DNA of 64,000 nucleotides from FEN-1297 sp964530445 (lineage in GTDB: Bacteria; Bacteroidota; Ignavibacteria; Ignavibacteriales; Ignavibacteriaceae): NCBI GenBank assembly GCA_964530445.1, contig CAZHBJ010000001.1, forward strand, positions 1-64,000, in the 5' to 3' direction. The position numbers and the translations under genes were made by a program. The notes below the pieces were generated by a model, which saw nothing but the letters and a program-made list of their open reading frames with translations, did no database searches and was not told the DNA's origin. Below are positions 1 through 9,480 of the stretch, in pieces; positions within the stretch are counted from its first letter, which is position 1; each line of letters begins with the position of its first letter.

Positions 1-704
1 GCAACTATAAAACAAATAAGCCCGACCACTTTCCATTGTTTTTTCAAAATTAAAATAACTAATATACCGGCGCCAACACCTATCCAGCTTGTTCGTTTAT
101 ATGTTGAGATTAAAGCCAGGAGCGATATTAAAAAGCCGATAATTAAAAATATTCTGTTTTTAAGCTTAACCTTTTCGTTTACTGCAAATGCAAATAAGAA
201 CAATACGGTAAAGCTAGTAATTTCGCCTGCTGTAATCGGGTATTGAAATATTGACGGGCCTGATTGCGTAAGGTTGTAAAGGCTAAAGATATAATATTTA
301 TATGCGAAAAAGAGATATATTAAAATGGAAATTAAAGAAGCGCCGATATAAAAATAAAAGAAAGTTTTTATTCGTTTAAAATCAGTTGCAGCGATAATTG
401 AAGTATAGACCAAAGGAATTAATAGTGCTCTCTTGGAAAAATATAAATATGCTTGGGGATTATTACCGGAAAAAACAGCAGACAATAATTCTGCGCTTAA
501 AAACCAGATAAAGGCTGTTTCCATTCCGGTTTTTTCAAATTGATTTTCTTTAGTTATGGCAAATCTTACAAGAATAAAAATCAGTGCTCCGAAATATCCT
601 ATTTGGTTTACGAATATGGAATTCGTAAGGCTTAAAACAAATAGTAAAAAGAAGAAGAAGATTATCTTATCGATTGTTTTAATTTGATTAATCGAAGGTT
701 TCAT
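1..704 (-). CDS. O-antigen ligase/polymerase family protein, partial (3' end outside window)
   Basis: My own translation of the minus strand from an ATG at 702-704 stays open to base 1, giving about 234 residues with no stop, so the C-terminal part lies outside the window. The protein is almost wholly hydrophobic with many membrane segments. It contains a short STYKRTSWIG stretch resembling the conserved Arg-containing motif of the Wzy_C/WaaL family, whose members transfer or polymerise undecaprenyl-linked glycans at the periplasmic face. It starts 2 bases after the stop of the MsbA-like exporter and so is the last visible gene of the operon. A ligase is more likely than a polymerase given the msbA neighbour, but the sequence does not decide this. 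Confidence 0.72.
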   Translation of the reverse strand, partial: MKPSINQIKTIDKIIFFFFLLFVLSLTNSIFVNQIGYFGALIFILVRFAITKENQFEKTGMETAFIWFLSAELLSAVFSGNNPQAYLYFSKRALLIPLVYTSIIAATDFKRIKTFFYFYIGASLISILIYLFFAYKYYIFSLYNLTQSGPSIFQYPITAGEITSFTVLFLFAFAVNEKVKLKNRIFLIIGFLISLLALISTYKRTSWIGVGAGILVILILKKQWKVVGLICFIV

Positions 705-706
705 TT

Positions 707-2563
707 TTAATCTCGGAATTGCATTTCGTAAAACTTATTATATAAACCGTTTTTATCTTGAATTAAGTTGTCGTGCGTTCCAATTTGAATAATCTTCCCT
801 TTATCTAGCACCAGAATCCTTGACGCATTTCTAATTGTACTTAATCTATGGGCGATAACAAAGGTCGTACGGTTTTTCATCATCCTTTCAATCGCTTCTT
901 GAACCAATAATTCGGATTCATTATCCAATGCGGAGGTAGCTTCATCAAAAATCATAATTTCCGGATTTTTAACTATTGCTCTGGCTATGGAAATTCTTTG
1001 CCGCTGTCCGCCGGATATTTTCAATCCCCTTTCCCCGATTATTGTTTCGTAGCCGTCAGGCAAATCAACAATAAAATTGTGAGCGTTTGCGGTTTTTGCC
1101 GCTTCTATAATTTTTTCAATCGGGTAGTCGCCTAAACCGTAAGCAATATTACTTTTAATCGATTCATTAAATAAAAAAGTCTCTTGGGTAACAATTCCCA
1201 TTAACGAACGAAGATTTTTTATGTTTATATCTTTAATATCAATTCCATCAATCAAAATCTTTCCGCCAATAGGGTCATAAAATCTCGGGATCAGATCGAC
1301 CAGGGTGGATTTACCTCCGCCGCTGGGGCCCACAAGTGCAATAATTTCTCCTTTGTTAACTTTAAAATTAATATCATCCAGTACCAGTTCTTCGGAATCT
1401 TCGTATTGAAAATTTAAATGGCTGAATTCAATTGTACTTTTAAATTGTTCAATCTTAACAGCATCGGGTTTATCTTTAATGTTTGGATTAGTATCAAGTA
1501 TTTCAAAAATTCTATCTCCCGCAGCGCTTGATTCCTGAATTCGGTTATTAACAGTACTTAACTCTTTTATCGGAGGCATCAATTGAAATATTGCAAACAA
1601 AAATCCTAAAAACTCGCTGGCTTTTAACGTGTTGTATTGAAGCACAAGAACTCCGCCGTAATAAATAATTACAGCGCCTACCAGAACACTTAAAGTTTCG
1701 GTTATCGGAGAAGAGGCATTTCTAATCCTAACAATGCGAAGCATCATTTTAAAATAATTATTTGTTTCATCTACAAATTTTTTATTTTCATAATTCTCCA
1801 TTCCAAAAGCCTTCACAATCTTTACTCCCGAAATAGTTTCCTGAAGAATGCTTGTTATGTCGGCCATTTTAGCTTGAATTCTTGAACTATGTTTTCTTAG
1901 CTTTAGCCCGATCCAAGCAATGATGAACATAGAAAAAGGCAAAATTACAAAAGCGAGAAGAGTTAACTGCCAGCTAATGCTTAATGCAATTCCAACAAAA
2001 ACGATGATGGTTAACGGCTCTCTAATTAAATTTAGAAATGCTGCCGAAATGCTGGTTTGAACGACATTAACATCATTGGTTAACCTTGAGATAAGGTTTC
2101 CTACCCGTTCCTGTTTGAAATAACTCATAGGAAGCTGGTGAAGATGCTTGTATGCGCTGTCGCGAAGGTCTTTCATCGAGCCCTGTTCAACATAGGAAAG
2201 ATAGTAGGCTTGGAGATATCCGAATACATTTTTAAGTACAAAAGTAAACAAGACAAGTAAACAAATTTTGAATAACGCATCCAGTTTATCACCGCTAAAA
2301 ACAAAATTATCAAATGTATTTACTACATCATTTTTAATTTTAATTACCCAGTCCGGCAAAAGATGAGAAACATTACTTACGGTAGAAGTTTGAGATGATG
2401 TTTGTGTTTTGGAGCCTTCCTGAAATAAAGTATCGAGCAAAGGGATTGTAAGGTATACCGACATGCCGTTCAATAGGGCAAATAAAATAGTACACACTAT
2501 GGAAATGACAAGATGTTTCCAGTAGGGGGTTACAAATTTTAATATTCTTAAATAGGTTTTCAC
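707..2563 (-). CDS. msbA: MsbA-like ABC exporter (lipid/LPS-type, fused permease and ATPase)
   Basis: This is a 618-residue half-transporter with an N-terminal six-helix permease (about residues 15-340) and a C-terminal ATPase. The ATPase shows Walker A GPSGGGKST near residue 410, the signature ISGGQRQR near 519, Walker B IMIFDEATS near 537, and a switch His in IAHRLST. Length and order match MsbA/type IV exporters, which flip lipid A-core or similar lipids across the inner membrane. The start codon is GTG, overlapping the TAG stop of the upstream lipoprotein gene (TAGTG), which suggests translational coupling. The O-antigen ligase downstream fits a role in surface glycolipid export. Substrate cannot be read from sequence, and a multidrug exporter of the same fold is the alternative. 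Confidence 0.88.
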   Translation of the reverse strand: MKTYLRILKFVTPYWKHLVISIVCTILFALLNGMSVYLTIPLLDTLFQEGSKTQTSSQTSTVSNVSHLLPDWVIKIKNDVVNTFDNFVFSGDKLDALFKICLLVLFTFVLKNVFGYLQAYYLSYVEQGSMKDLRDSAYKHLHQLPMSYFKQERVGNLISRLTNDVNVVQTSISAAFLNLIREPLTIIVFVGIALSISWQLTLLAFVILPFSMFIIAWIGLKLRKHSSRIQAKMADITSILQETISGVKIVKAFGMENYENKKFVDETNNYFKMMLRIVRIRNASSPITETLSVLVGAVIIYYGGVLVLQYNTLKASEFLGFLFAIFQLMPPIKELSTVNNRIQESSAAGDRIFEILDTNPNIKDKPDAVKIEQFKSTIEFSHLNFQYEDSEELVLDDINFKVNKGEIIALVGPSGGGKSTLVDLIPRFYDPIGGKILIDGIDIKDINIKNLRSLMGIVTQETFLFNESIKSNIAYGLGDYPIEKIIEAAKTANAHNFIVDLPDGYETIIGERGLKISGGQRQRISIARAIVKNPEIMIFDEATSALDNESELLVQEAIERMMKNRTTFVIAHRLSTIRNASRILVLDKGKIIQIGTHDNLIQDKNGLYNKFYEMQFRD

Positions 2564-3609
2564 TATGCACTATAATCCGGGATTGATGGAATATTTTGAA
2601 TTCCGCATCCTCCTTTAATGCGGATGCTGTTGGTTATCTGCAATGTTTTTAAATCAAATATTTTAATTGAAGATTTTTTGCCGAAACCGTCATCAAATAT
2701 GAGTAAATCTTTTAAAAGAATAAAATTCTTTAATCCACCCCCGTCCCATTCCTTAACTATTTTTTTGTCCGGTATTGAATAGATAAAAATTTTAGATGTT
2801 TCAGGTTTTTCATTGTAAAGTGTATTATTTCTTGGGGTAATATTGATTGTAGAAAAAATTAGGTATTTATTTCCCGGAGCCCATTCAATTTGATTTAATT
2901 TTTGAGATACTGATGCAATAAAAATTTTTTTATTGTGAGCATTTTTAAGATAAATGGAAGTTTTGGGAGAATCTTTTACAGCAATAGAAAATTCGCCGTA
3001 TGGAGATTTTGCCTTTTTATTAATAACAGGCGGTTTTGGGTAACCTTCCTTGGTAATATCGAATGTCTTAGTTTCGTCGACCAGTTTTCTGCCGAATTCA
3101 CTGTAAATTATTGTGTGCTGATTGATATAATTTGCTACCGTTATGTCGAATGAATTAAGTATCACCTTGAAAGAGTTGTCCGTTTCCCATGCGGTAAATA
3201 CTTGTAAGCCGCTGCCGATTAATTTTATAAATTTTACGTTAGATGAATCAGTATTTAACAAGTATAATTTTACGTTATGTATGAATGGGAACACACCTGA
3301 TTTACCCAGACTTGTTGCAGTTAAAAAAAATATTTTGTTCCCTTTTGGCGAATGTGAAAGCTCAACTACGCTTGCATTTGTTTTGGACCAGAATTTATAA
3401 TAGCTTCTTTTACCATAGTCGTATTTATAAATACCGGCCCGGCCGTTTACATTCCCTACAAAATAAAAATCATTTGAATGTACTGCTTGATTTTTATTAA
3501 GTAAAGTATCGGATGTGTTTGAATTTTTTAAATTATTTTCTTTTTTATTGACACAACCTGATAAAATAAAAAGTGTCAAAATTAAAATAACTATTTTAAT
3601 TTTTTTCAT
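2563..3609 (-). CDS. Lipoprotein with TolB/WD40-like propeller repeats
   Basis: A 348-residue protein with a type II signal: charged MKKIK start, hydrophobic core and lipobox LSGC with Cys at about residue 19. The mature part has repeated segments such as SPKGNKIFFLTA, SPYGEFSIAV and APGNKYLIFS. These are the style of TolB-like propeller blades, in which a short phrase about S-P-x-G is followed by a beta strand. No enzymatic motif is visible. It is translationally coupled to neighbours on both sides (ATGA overlap with the protease upstream, TAGTG with the exporter downstream). Its exact role is unknown; a periplasmic or outer-membrane-anchored scaffold in envelope assembly is a guess from context. 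Confidence 0.72.
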   Translation of the reverse strand: MKKIKIVILILTLFILSGCVNKKENNLKNSNTSDTLLNKNQAVHSNDFYFVGNVNGRAGIYKYDYGKRSYYKFWSKTNASVVELSHSPKGNKIFFLTATSLGKSGVFPFIHNVKLYLLNTDSSNVKFIKLIGSGLQVFTAWETDNSFKVILNSFDITVANYINQHTIIYSEFGRKLVDETKTFDITKEGYPKPPVINKKAKSPYGEFSIAVKDSPKTSIYLKNAHNKKIFIASVSQKLNQIEWAPGNKYLIFSTINITPRNNTLYNEKPETSKIFIYSIPDKKIVKEWDGGGLKNFILLKDLLIFDDGFGKKSSIKIFDLKTLQITNSIRIKGGCGIQNIPSIPDYSA

Positions 3610-4262
3610 TGAAAAATTTCCGCTGCTTTTACAAACAAACTTAATATTAAGTTAATGAAATTCATAAAATAAGACCATAACGGACTGTAGATAAATAGTA
3701 ATAATATTATTGAACCGTAAAAGCCCAGCCTCATAATTCCGGCAGTAAATTTATTCGGAAAAATATCAAAAAGTATGTGGGAACCGTCTAGAGGAGGAAT
3801 CGGCAGAAGATTGAATGCAAATAAAAAAATGTTTAGGAAAACACCATACCAAAAGACATTTAATATATAATGATTAATGCTTAAATGAAGATTTTCTGCA
3901 ATTATAAAAAACACAAAGGACAGTACTGCCAAAACAAAATTGGAAAATGGTCCGGCAAATGAAACAATCGCATCGTCCCTTAAGTGATTTTTAAAATTTG
4001 CCCTGTTTACAGGTACCGGTTTTGCCCAGCCTATTAAAGCAAATCCGGAAGCAAAAGCTGCAAGGGGCATAATATAAGTGCCTATGAGATCTGCATGCTT
4101 AAATGGGTTAAGAGTAAGTCTGCCTTGTTCTTTAGCGGTATTATCTCCTAGTCTGAATGCGGAAAGTGCGTGAGAATATTCGTGAATGCCGATAGAAATA
4201 AAAAATATCGGCAGAAAAGTTAAAAATGAAATTAGTTTTTCACTAATATGAATACCTGACAT
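3606..4262 (-). CDS. Site-2 protease family membrane metalloprotease (peptidase M50)
   Basis: A 218-residue polytopic membrane protein. The zinc motif HEYSH (HExxH) is at residues 27-31 in the first transmembrane segment. The second motif, NLLPIPPLDGSH, near residues 152-163 supplies the Asp ligand of the M50 family. It lacks PDZ or CBS domains, so it belongs to the compact SREBP-S2P/Rip-like group rather than RseP. These enzymes cut transmembrane substrates such as anti-sigma factors or signal-peptide remnants. Its ATG overlaps the stop of nothing upstream but sits 4 bases after xerD, and its TGA overlaps the lipoprotein start. The substrate is unknown. Confidence 0.9.
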   Translation of the reverse strand: MSGIHISEKLISFLTFLPIFFISIGIHEYSHALSAFRLGDNTAKEQGRLTLNPFKHADLIGTYIMPLAAFASGFALIGWAKPVPVNRANFKNHLRDDAIVSFAGPFSNFVLAVLSFVFFIIAENLHLSINHYILNVFWYGVFLNIFLFAFNLLPIPPLDGSHILFDIFPNKFTAGIMRLGFYGSIILLLFIYSPLWSYFMNFINLILSLFVKAAEIFQ

Positions 4263-4266
4263 TGTG

Positions 4267-5157
4267 TTATCCTCTCGGGTGAAATTCTTTATGAACCTGT
4301 TTAATGTATTCTCTGTCTATATGAGTATAAATTTGTGTCGTTGAAATATCAGCATGCCCAAGCATTTCTTGAACAGCACGTAAATCTGCGCCGCCTTCCA
4401 GTAAATGAGTAGCAAAAGAATGCCTGAAAGTATGCGGATGAACTTCTTTTTCGATTCCGGCTTCTTTTACATACCGCTCGACTATTTTCCATACTCCCAT
4501 TCTCGAAAGTTTGGAACCCCTGCTGTTTAAAAAAAGATAATTTTCACTTTTCATTTTTTTTTGAAGTAGCGGCCTGCTTTGTTTAAGATAGTTGGTAACC
4601 CATTTCCGCGCACTGCTTCCAACCGGGATTAATCTTTCTTTTGAGCCTTTACCGAATGCGCGGATTATTTCTTCATCAAAAAATAAATCGGATAATTTTA
4701 AATTAATTAATTCCGAAACTCTCAATCCGCAGGCATAAAATGTTTCAAGAATTGCTTTGTCCCGCAGGCCTAATTTATCTTTTATATCCGGCTTGGATAA
4801 AATTTCATTTATTTCGTTAACAGATAAAACAGGCGGGAGATGCTTTGCAAGTTTCGGAGTCGGTACTTTTTCAATCGGATTTTCATTTATATACTTACAT
4901 CCGAGCATATAGTTAAAAAATCCCTTTATTGATGAATAATATCTGGCCGCCGAACGGCTGTTCAATCCTATATTAAATAATTCCTTAAAGAAAGTAATGA
5001 GATGTGAAGAATAAATTTTCGAAGGATCATCGATTTTGTAATCTTCCAAGAAACGAAAAAATGCGGAAATGTCGTTTTTATATGATTCAATTGTATTGTC
5101 GGAAAGATTTTTTTCAAGTTTTAATACGGACAGGTATTCTTTTAGGAAGATGTTCAT
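4267..5157 (-). CDS. xerD: Tyrosine site-specific recombinase XerD-like
   Basis: A 296-residue tyrosine recombinase of the usual XerC/XerD length. It has an N-terminal SAM-like core-binding domain (about 1-90) and a catalytic domain with the complete R-K-H-R-H-Y set. The Arg is in GLRVSELI near residue 147, the Lys in FGKGSKER, HTFRH has His242 and Arg245, His268 is in LGHAD, and the nucleophile Tyr277 is in QIYTH. Xer recombinases resolve chromosome dimers at dif with FtsK, and an ftsK gene lies at 47504. The ATG overlaps the TGA of the HD phosphodiesterase gene by 4 bases. Only one Xer gene is in this window, so the XerC/XerD label is provisional. Confidence 0.9.
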   Translation of the reverse strand: MNIFLKEYLSVLKLEKNLSDNTIESYKNDISAFFRFLEDYKIDDPSKIYSSHLITFFKELFNIGLNSRSAARYYSSIKGFFNYMLGCKYINENPIEKVPTPKLAKHLPPVLSVNEINEILSKPDIKDKLGLRDKAILETFYACGLRVSELINLKLSDLFFDEEIIRAFGKGSKERLIPVGSSARKWVTNYLKQSRPLLQKKMKSENYLFLNSRGSKLSRMGVWKIVERYVKEAGIEKEVHPHTFRHSFATHLLEGGADLRAVQEMLGHADISTTQIYTHIDREYIKQVHKEFHPRG

Positions 5158-7364
5158 TGCTTGTCTTGCTTTTCGTCGGTTCCTTTTTCTATTTCATCCT
5201 GTTTCGGATATCTAATTCTCTTATGATGTTGTCCTACCAAAATACTTACGAATGCTTCTTTTATTTTGTTTAAGTCATTAAATGTAATAGGCGAATTATC
5301 AAGCTGCCCGTCTGCAACACGAGATTCAATGATGTTGTCAATCAGGTTTTCAACCTTTACCGGGTCAGGCTCTTCAATGGAACGTACGGCAGACTCGCAG
5401 CCGTCGGCAAGCATAACAATTGTAGTTTCCTTGGAATTTGGTTTTGGACCGGGGTATTGAAAATCTTTTTTATCAACCTTTTCATCGCCATAAAGCTTTT
5501 TAGCCTTTTCATAAAAATAGGACATTGTTGTAGTGCCGTGATGCATCGGGATAAAATCGACTATTTCCTGAGGGAGGTTGTTTTCTTCTGCAAGTGCGAT
5601 CCCTTCTTTAACATGTTTAGCTATTAAGCTTACACTTTCCTCGGGCGTAAGATTCTCGTGTACATTCTGATTATTAAGCTGATTTTCCACAAAATTCTGC
5701 GGAGTAATTGTTTTACCGATGTCATGATAATAAGCGCCCACTCTTGCCAGCAGCGGATTTGCATTTATGTTTTCTGCAGCAGTTTCCGCCAGAGTTCCCA
5801 TTGTCATAGAATGATTAAATGTACCCGGAGCTCTTCTTGCAAGCTCTTTTAATAACGGTCTGTCAAAATTGGAAAGCTCCAGCAGTGTAAGATCTGTGGT
5901 AATATTAAAAAATCTTTCGAAGAATATAAGCAGGCCGTAAGTAAGCACAGGGCTTATCAGCGCATTTGAACCTGCAAATGCAGATTCAATTAAAATATTT
6001 TCCAAAGAGTCAAATCTTTCAAAGCCGAATGCAAGAATTGCAATCAGGTAACCGATAAGAATAAATAAAAACGATCTGAAAATTTGCGATCTGTTTTTAA
6101 TATCTCTAACCGTATAAACCGAAAGCCCGCCTGCAAATAAATTCATTGCAGCGAATGTGTAGTCATTCCCCCGTAATGCGCCTGCAATTAATACAATAAT
6201 TACCGTACAATAAAACCCGATGCGTGAATCAAAAATAATTGTGATCAGCATTGATAAGACGGGAATAAAAATCATGAATTGAAGCGGAGCATTGACGGCA
6301 ATTTGGTTTATTAAGAATGTAATGAATGAAATAAAGATGACTATTATTGCAATTAACAATACCTTTTGGTTATCGTAGAATAACTTTTTGCGAAATAAGA
6401 ACAGGTAAATTGTTAATAGTGTTATTAGAAACGCTATGTGAAGAAACTTGCCAAAAAATTGCAGCAGGTTTCCTTCTCCTCCTACCTCTTCTCCTTTTGC
6501 CTGCTTAAAAGAATCTATTTTTAATTTATCTTCTTTTGTTATTCTATCATGTTTTCCAATAATTCTTTCGTTCTCATTTACAATACCACTGTAACGAGAA
6601 ACATTGCTTTTTGCTTGATTTAATTCTTCGTTAGTTAATTTGGCACTGTATATAATATTAGGGAAAATGAAATGAGAGGCATATTCCGTAACTGCTTGCT
6701 TTATTTCGTTAGGATAGCCGGTCATATTAATTTCATTACTTATCTCTTTACCGGCTTCATTTTCCGTTAAGAGAGAGTTTAAATGAGTTATCTTGTCAAT
6801 ATTTTTTGTTCTTATTGCAATACTGTCCCGCTCGATTTGCACTGAGTCTTTGTTTATAATCCCGTTTCGATATATATTTCCAAGTACGCCCTGTACCAGA
6901 GAGAATAATTTTTTAAAATTAAGAGAACGATTTGAAAGCATATTACGCTCTTCCCTTCTTAATTTTTTAAAAGTACTAAAAGAAGGTGAGCTTAGAAAAG
7001 TCGGATTAGAATTTTGTAAATTTTTATTTGTTAAAGAACTGTCAATTGTTTTTAAAAGATATGTATCGTAGGACTTTAACGAATCAATCGATTTTTGTAA
7101 TTCATCATCTTTTTTTACAAAAACCGGGTAGACACTTTCAGAAGCAGCCTTTAATTCTGCTTTATATATTGCGGGATCTTTTAAAATTGGGAAACTGAAG
7201 GGGGCAATTAAATCATCATGTATCCAAATTGAACCGATAGATACGTCTGACTCAATTGATTGACCCTTTGGAAACATCAATGCTATTAAAATTACGGAAA
7301 CCAGTCCAATTAATAATTTTATTCTTAAACTATTTCTGAATCTTGATTGCTTTTTCTCAGCCAT
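5154..7364 (-). CDS. 7TM-HD domain phosphohydrolase, PgpH-like (probable cyclic-di-AMP phosphodiesterase)
   Basis: A 736-residue protein with this order: one N-terminal membrane anchor, an extracytoplasmic region (about 45-310) of the 7TMR-HDED type, a block of about seven membrane helices (about 310-500), and a cytoplasmic HD domain. The HD domain shows FNHSM, YYHDIGK, PMHHG and MLADGCES, which carry the expected metal-binding His/Asp residues. The C-terminus is charged. Family members such as Listeria PgpH hydrolyse cyclic di-AMP. This is the first gene of the envelope operon, and its stop overlaps xerD. Cyclic di-AMP as substrate follows from the family and is not shown here. Confidence 0.86.
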   Translation of the reverse strand: MAEKKQSRFRNSLRIKLLIGLVSVILIALMFPKGQSIESDVSIGSIWIHDDLIAPFSFPILKDPAIYKAELKAASESVYPVFVKKDDELQKSIDSLKSYDTYLLKTIDSSLTNKNLQNSNPTFLSSPSFSTFKKLRREERNMLSNRSLNFKKLFSLVQGVLGNIYRNGIINKDSVQIERDSIAIRTKNIDKITHLNSLLTENEAGKEISNEINMTGYPNEIKQAVTEYASHFIFPNIIYSAKLTNEELNQAKSNVSRYSGIVNENERIIGKHDRITKEDKLKIDSFKQAKGEEVGGEGNLLQFFGKFLHIAFLITLLTIYLFLFRKKLFYDNQKVLLIAIIVIFISFITFLINQIAVNAPLQFMIFIPVLSMLITIIFDSRIGFYCTVIIVLIAGALRGNDYTFAAMNLFAGGLSVYTVRDIKNRSQIFRSFLFILIGYLIAILAFGFERFDSLENILIESAFAGSNALISPVLTYGLLIFFERFFNITTDLTLLELSNFDRPLLKELARRAPGTFNHSMTMGTLAETAAENINANPLLARVGAYYHDIGKTITPQNFVENQLNNQNVHENLTPEESVSLIAKHVKEGIALAEENNLPQEIVDFIPMHHGTTTMSYFYEKAKKLYGDEKVDKKDFQYPGPKPNSKETTIVMLADGCESAVRSIEEPDPVKVENLIDNIIESRVADGQLDNSPITFNDLNKIKEAFVSILVGQHHKRIRYPKQDEIEKGTDEKQDKQ

Positions 7365-7596
7365 TAGTTATTATTTTTTTTGAGTAAATTCTGGCAATTA
7401 TAAAAAAAATATACCGTACAATAAAAAACCGTTCAAAATATTCTTATAAATATAATCTATAAAAGTATGTTTAAAAAATTTGACGTAAAGGGCAAAACAA
7501 AATTTGCATGTCAAAATATTGTCTTACCCTGCAAATTAATCATAAAACAATGCTAAGATAAACAATCAAAAAAGAAATTGCTATTATGTTTTTAAA

Positions 7597-9345
7597 TCAT
7601 TTTATTACTTCATCCCAGCCGATTGTAGATAGGTTTTTATAAATAATAATGGCCGAAATAATTGCTGCAATCAAATATATTGAGAAAGCCGTGTAATCTC
7701 CGAAAATCAATTTGCCTGTTCCGAATAAAAACGAATAAACCAAAATGACTCCCAAAAACCAGTTTACAAACATTTTAAAGAACCCGGTATCGCTTTTAAC
7801 ATCAGGTAGTTTATCCGAAACTTTTTTCCAAAAAACACCTCCGGGATGAATTTTTCTGTAAAATGAAAACAATACTTCGTCATCAACCGGTTTGGTTAGA
7901 AATGTAACGGTAATCCAAACAACAGTAGTTGATATAACAAGATAATATAGAGTGTATGGAAATTTAATTCCCATACTCGATATGATAGGGAAGACAACAA
8001 ACGGCGTTATCATTGCAGATATTTCCGACCATGCATTTATGCGCCACCAGAACCATCTTAATATTAAGACTGATCCGACACCGGCACCGCATTCCAAAAT
8101 AAATTCCCACGCGCCGGAAATCCTATTAATAAACAAAGTAATAAATATTGAAACTATCATTAGCAGAATTGTAACAATTCTGGAAATTTTTACATAGTGT
8201 TTTTCATCTTTATCTTTTTTAACAAATCGACGGTAAAAATCATTTAAAATATAAGAACTACCCCAATTTAACTGGGTCGCAATTGTACTCATATATGCAG
8301 CAAAAAATGCAGCAACCAGCAATCCTTTTAATCCTACCGGGAGAAAATCTCTCATCGCATAAATATACCCCATTCTTTTTGCATCCACAGCCAGATGAGG
8401 ATAAAGAACTAAAGTTGCAAGTCCTACCAGAATCCACGGCCATGGTCTGATTCCGTATTGAGCGATCTGGAAAAAAAGAGTAGCAAACAGCGAATGCTTT
8501 TCATCTTTTGCAGACATCATTCTTTGGGCGATGTAACCGCCGCCGCCAGGTTCTGCACCGGGATACCATGACGCCCACCATTGCAGTCCGATGTATGCAA
8601 GAAATGCGGTAACAGTTAAAGCAAAGGCGCCTCCCATTGATGTAGCACTTGTAATCGTTGGGAAGAAATCAAATACAAACGGCGGCAGTTTATGCTGAAG
8701 ACCGGCAATTCCGCCGACTTGAGGTGAATTAACAACGAGTATTGCCAGTATAATTGTTCCACCCATAGCCAGAAAAAATTGAAAGGCATCTGTAACTACG
8801 ACGCCCCATAATCCGGATAATGCCGAATAGAATGCGACTAAAATCATGCAGCCGAATACATAAATCATAACTTGCGAAGCAGGAATTCCAAACATACCGA
8901 TAAGAATAGATTCCATTGCTTTGTTAACCCAGCCCATTATTATAATATTCATGAACAAGCCGAGGTATAAAGCTCGAAAGCCCCGAAGAAATCTTGCCGG
9001 TTTACCCGAATAGCGAATTTCTGCAAATTCAACTTCAGTCATAATACCAGCACGGCGCCAAAGCTTAGCAAAGAAAAAAACCGTCAGCAAGCCGCCGAAA
9101 GCAAAATTCCACCAAATCCAGTTACCTGCAATTCCGTTTTTTGTAACAAGTTCCGTAACGGCGAGTGGTGTATCTGCAGCAAAAGTTGTGGCAACCATAG
9201 ATAAGCCTGCAAGGTACCAAGGTAAATTTCTTCCCGATAAAAAAAACTCATCGGTACTTTTACCTGCCCGTTTAGAATAGTATAATGCTATACCAATAGA
9301 AAACACAAAATATAAGAGTATGATTAGGTAGTCTAATAATTGCAA
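7597..9345 (-). CDS. Sodium:solute symporter (SSS family), probable sugar or amino-sugar uptake
   Basis: A 582-residue protein with about 14 hydrophobic segments. The N-terminus matches the SSS family, with the phrase TDEFFLSGRNLPW and the following SMVATTFAADTP. A TTG start codon is used, preceded by an AGAGG ribosome-binding site 7-8 bases upstream; no better ATG lies nearby. It is 135 bases downstream of the exported GH2 enzyme on the same strand, so it may import the sugar that enzyme releases. The family also carries proline, pantothenate, sialic acid and glucose, and the substrate is not determined by sequence. Confidence 0.85.
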   Translation of the reverse strand: MQLLDYLIILLYFVFSIGIALYYSKRAGKSTDEFFLSGRNLPWYLAGLSMVATTFAADTPLAVTELVTKNGIAGNWIWWNFAFGGLLTVFFFAKLWRRAGIMTEVEFAEIRYSGKPARFLRGFRALYLGLFMNIIIMGWVNKAMESILIGMFGIPASQVMIYVFGCMILVAFYSALSGLWGVVVTDAFQFFLAMGGTIILAILVVNSPQVGGIAGLQHKLPPFVFDFFPTITSATSMGGAFALTVTAFLAYIGLQWWASWYPGAEPGGGGYIAQRMMSAKDEKHSLFATLFFQIAQYGIRPWPWILVGLATLVLYPHLAVDAKRMGYIYAMRDFLPVGLKGLLVAAFFAAYMSTIATQLNWGSSYILNDFYRRFVKKDKDEKHYVKISRIVTILLMIVSIFITLFINRISGAWEFILECGAGVGSVLILRWFWWRINAWSEISAMITPFVVFPIISSMGIKFPYTLYYLVISTTVVWITVTFLTKPVDDEVLFSFYRKIHPGGVFWKKVSDKLPDVKSDTGFFKMFVNWFLGVILVYSFLFGTGKLIFGDYTAFSIYLIAAIISAIIIYKNLSTIGWDEVIK

Positions 9346-9480
9346 AATAACCTCTTCTTGTTAATGGTTTTTATTAATGATTTATTATTAAATGAAAAGT
9401 TTACTATTTGTTAATATAAATGAATAGCACAAAATATTATTGTCAATTAAGATTTTAATATTACCTAATTAATTTCCGTT

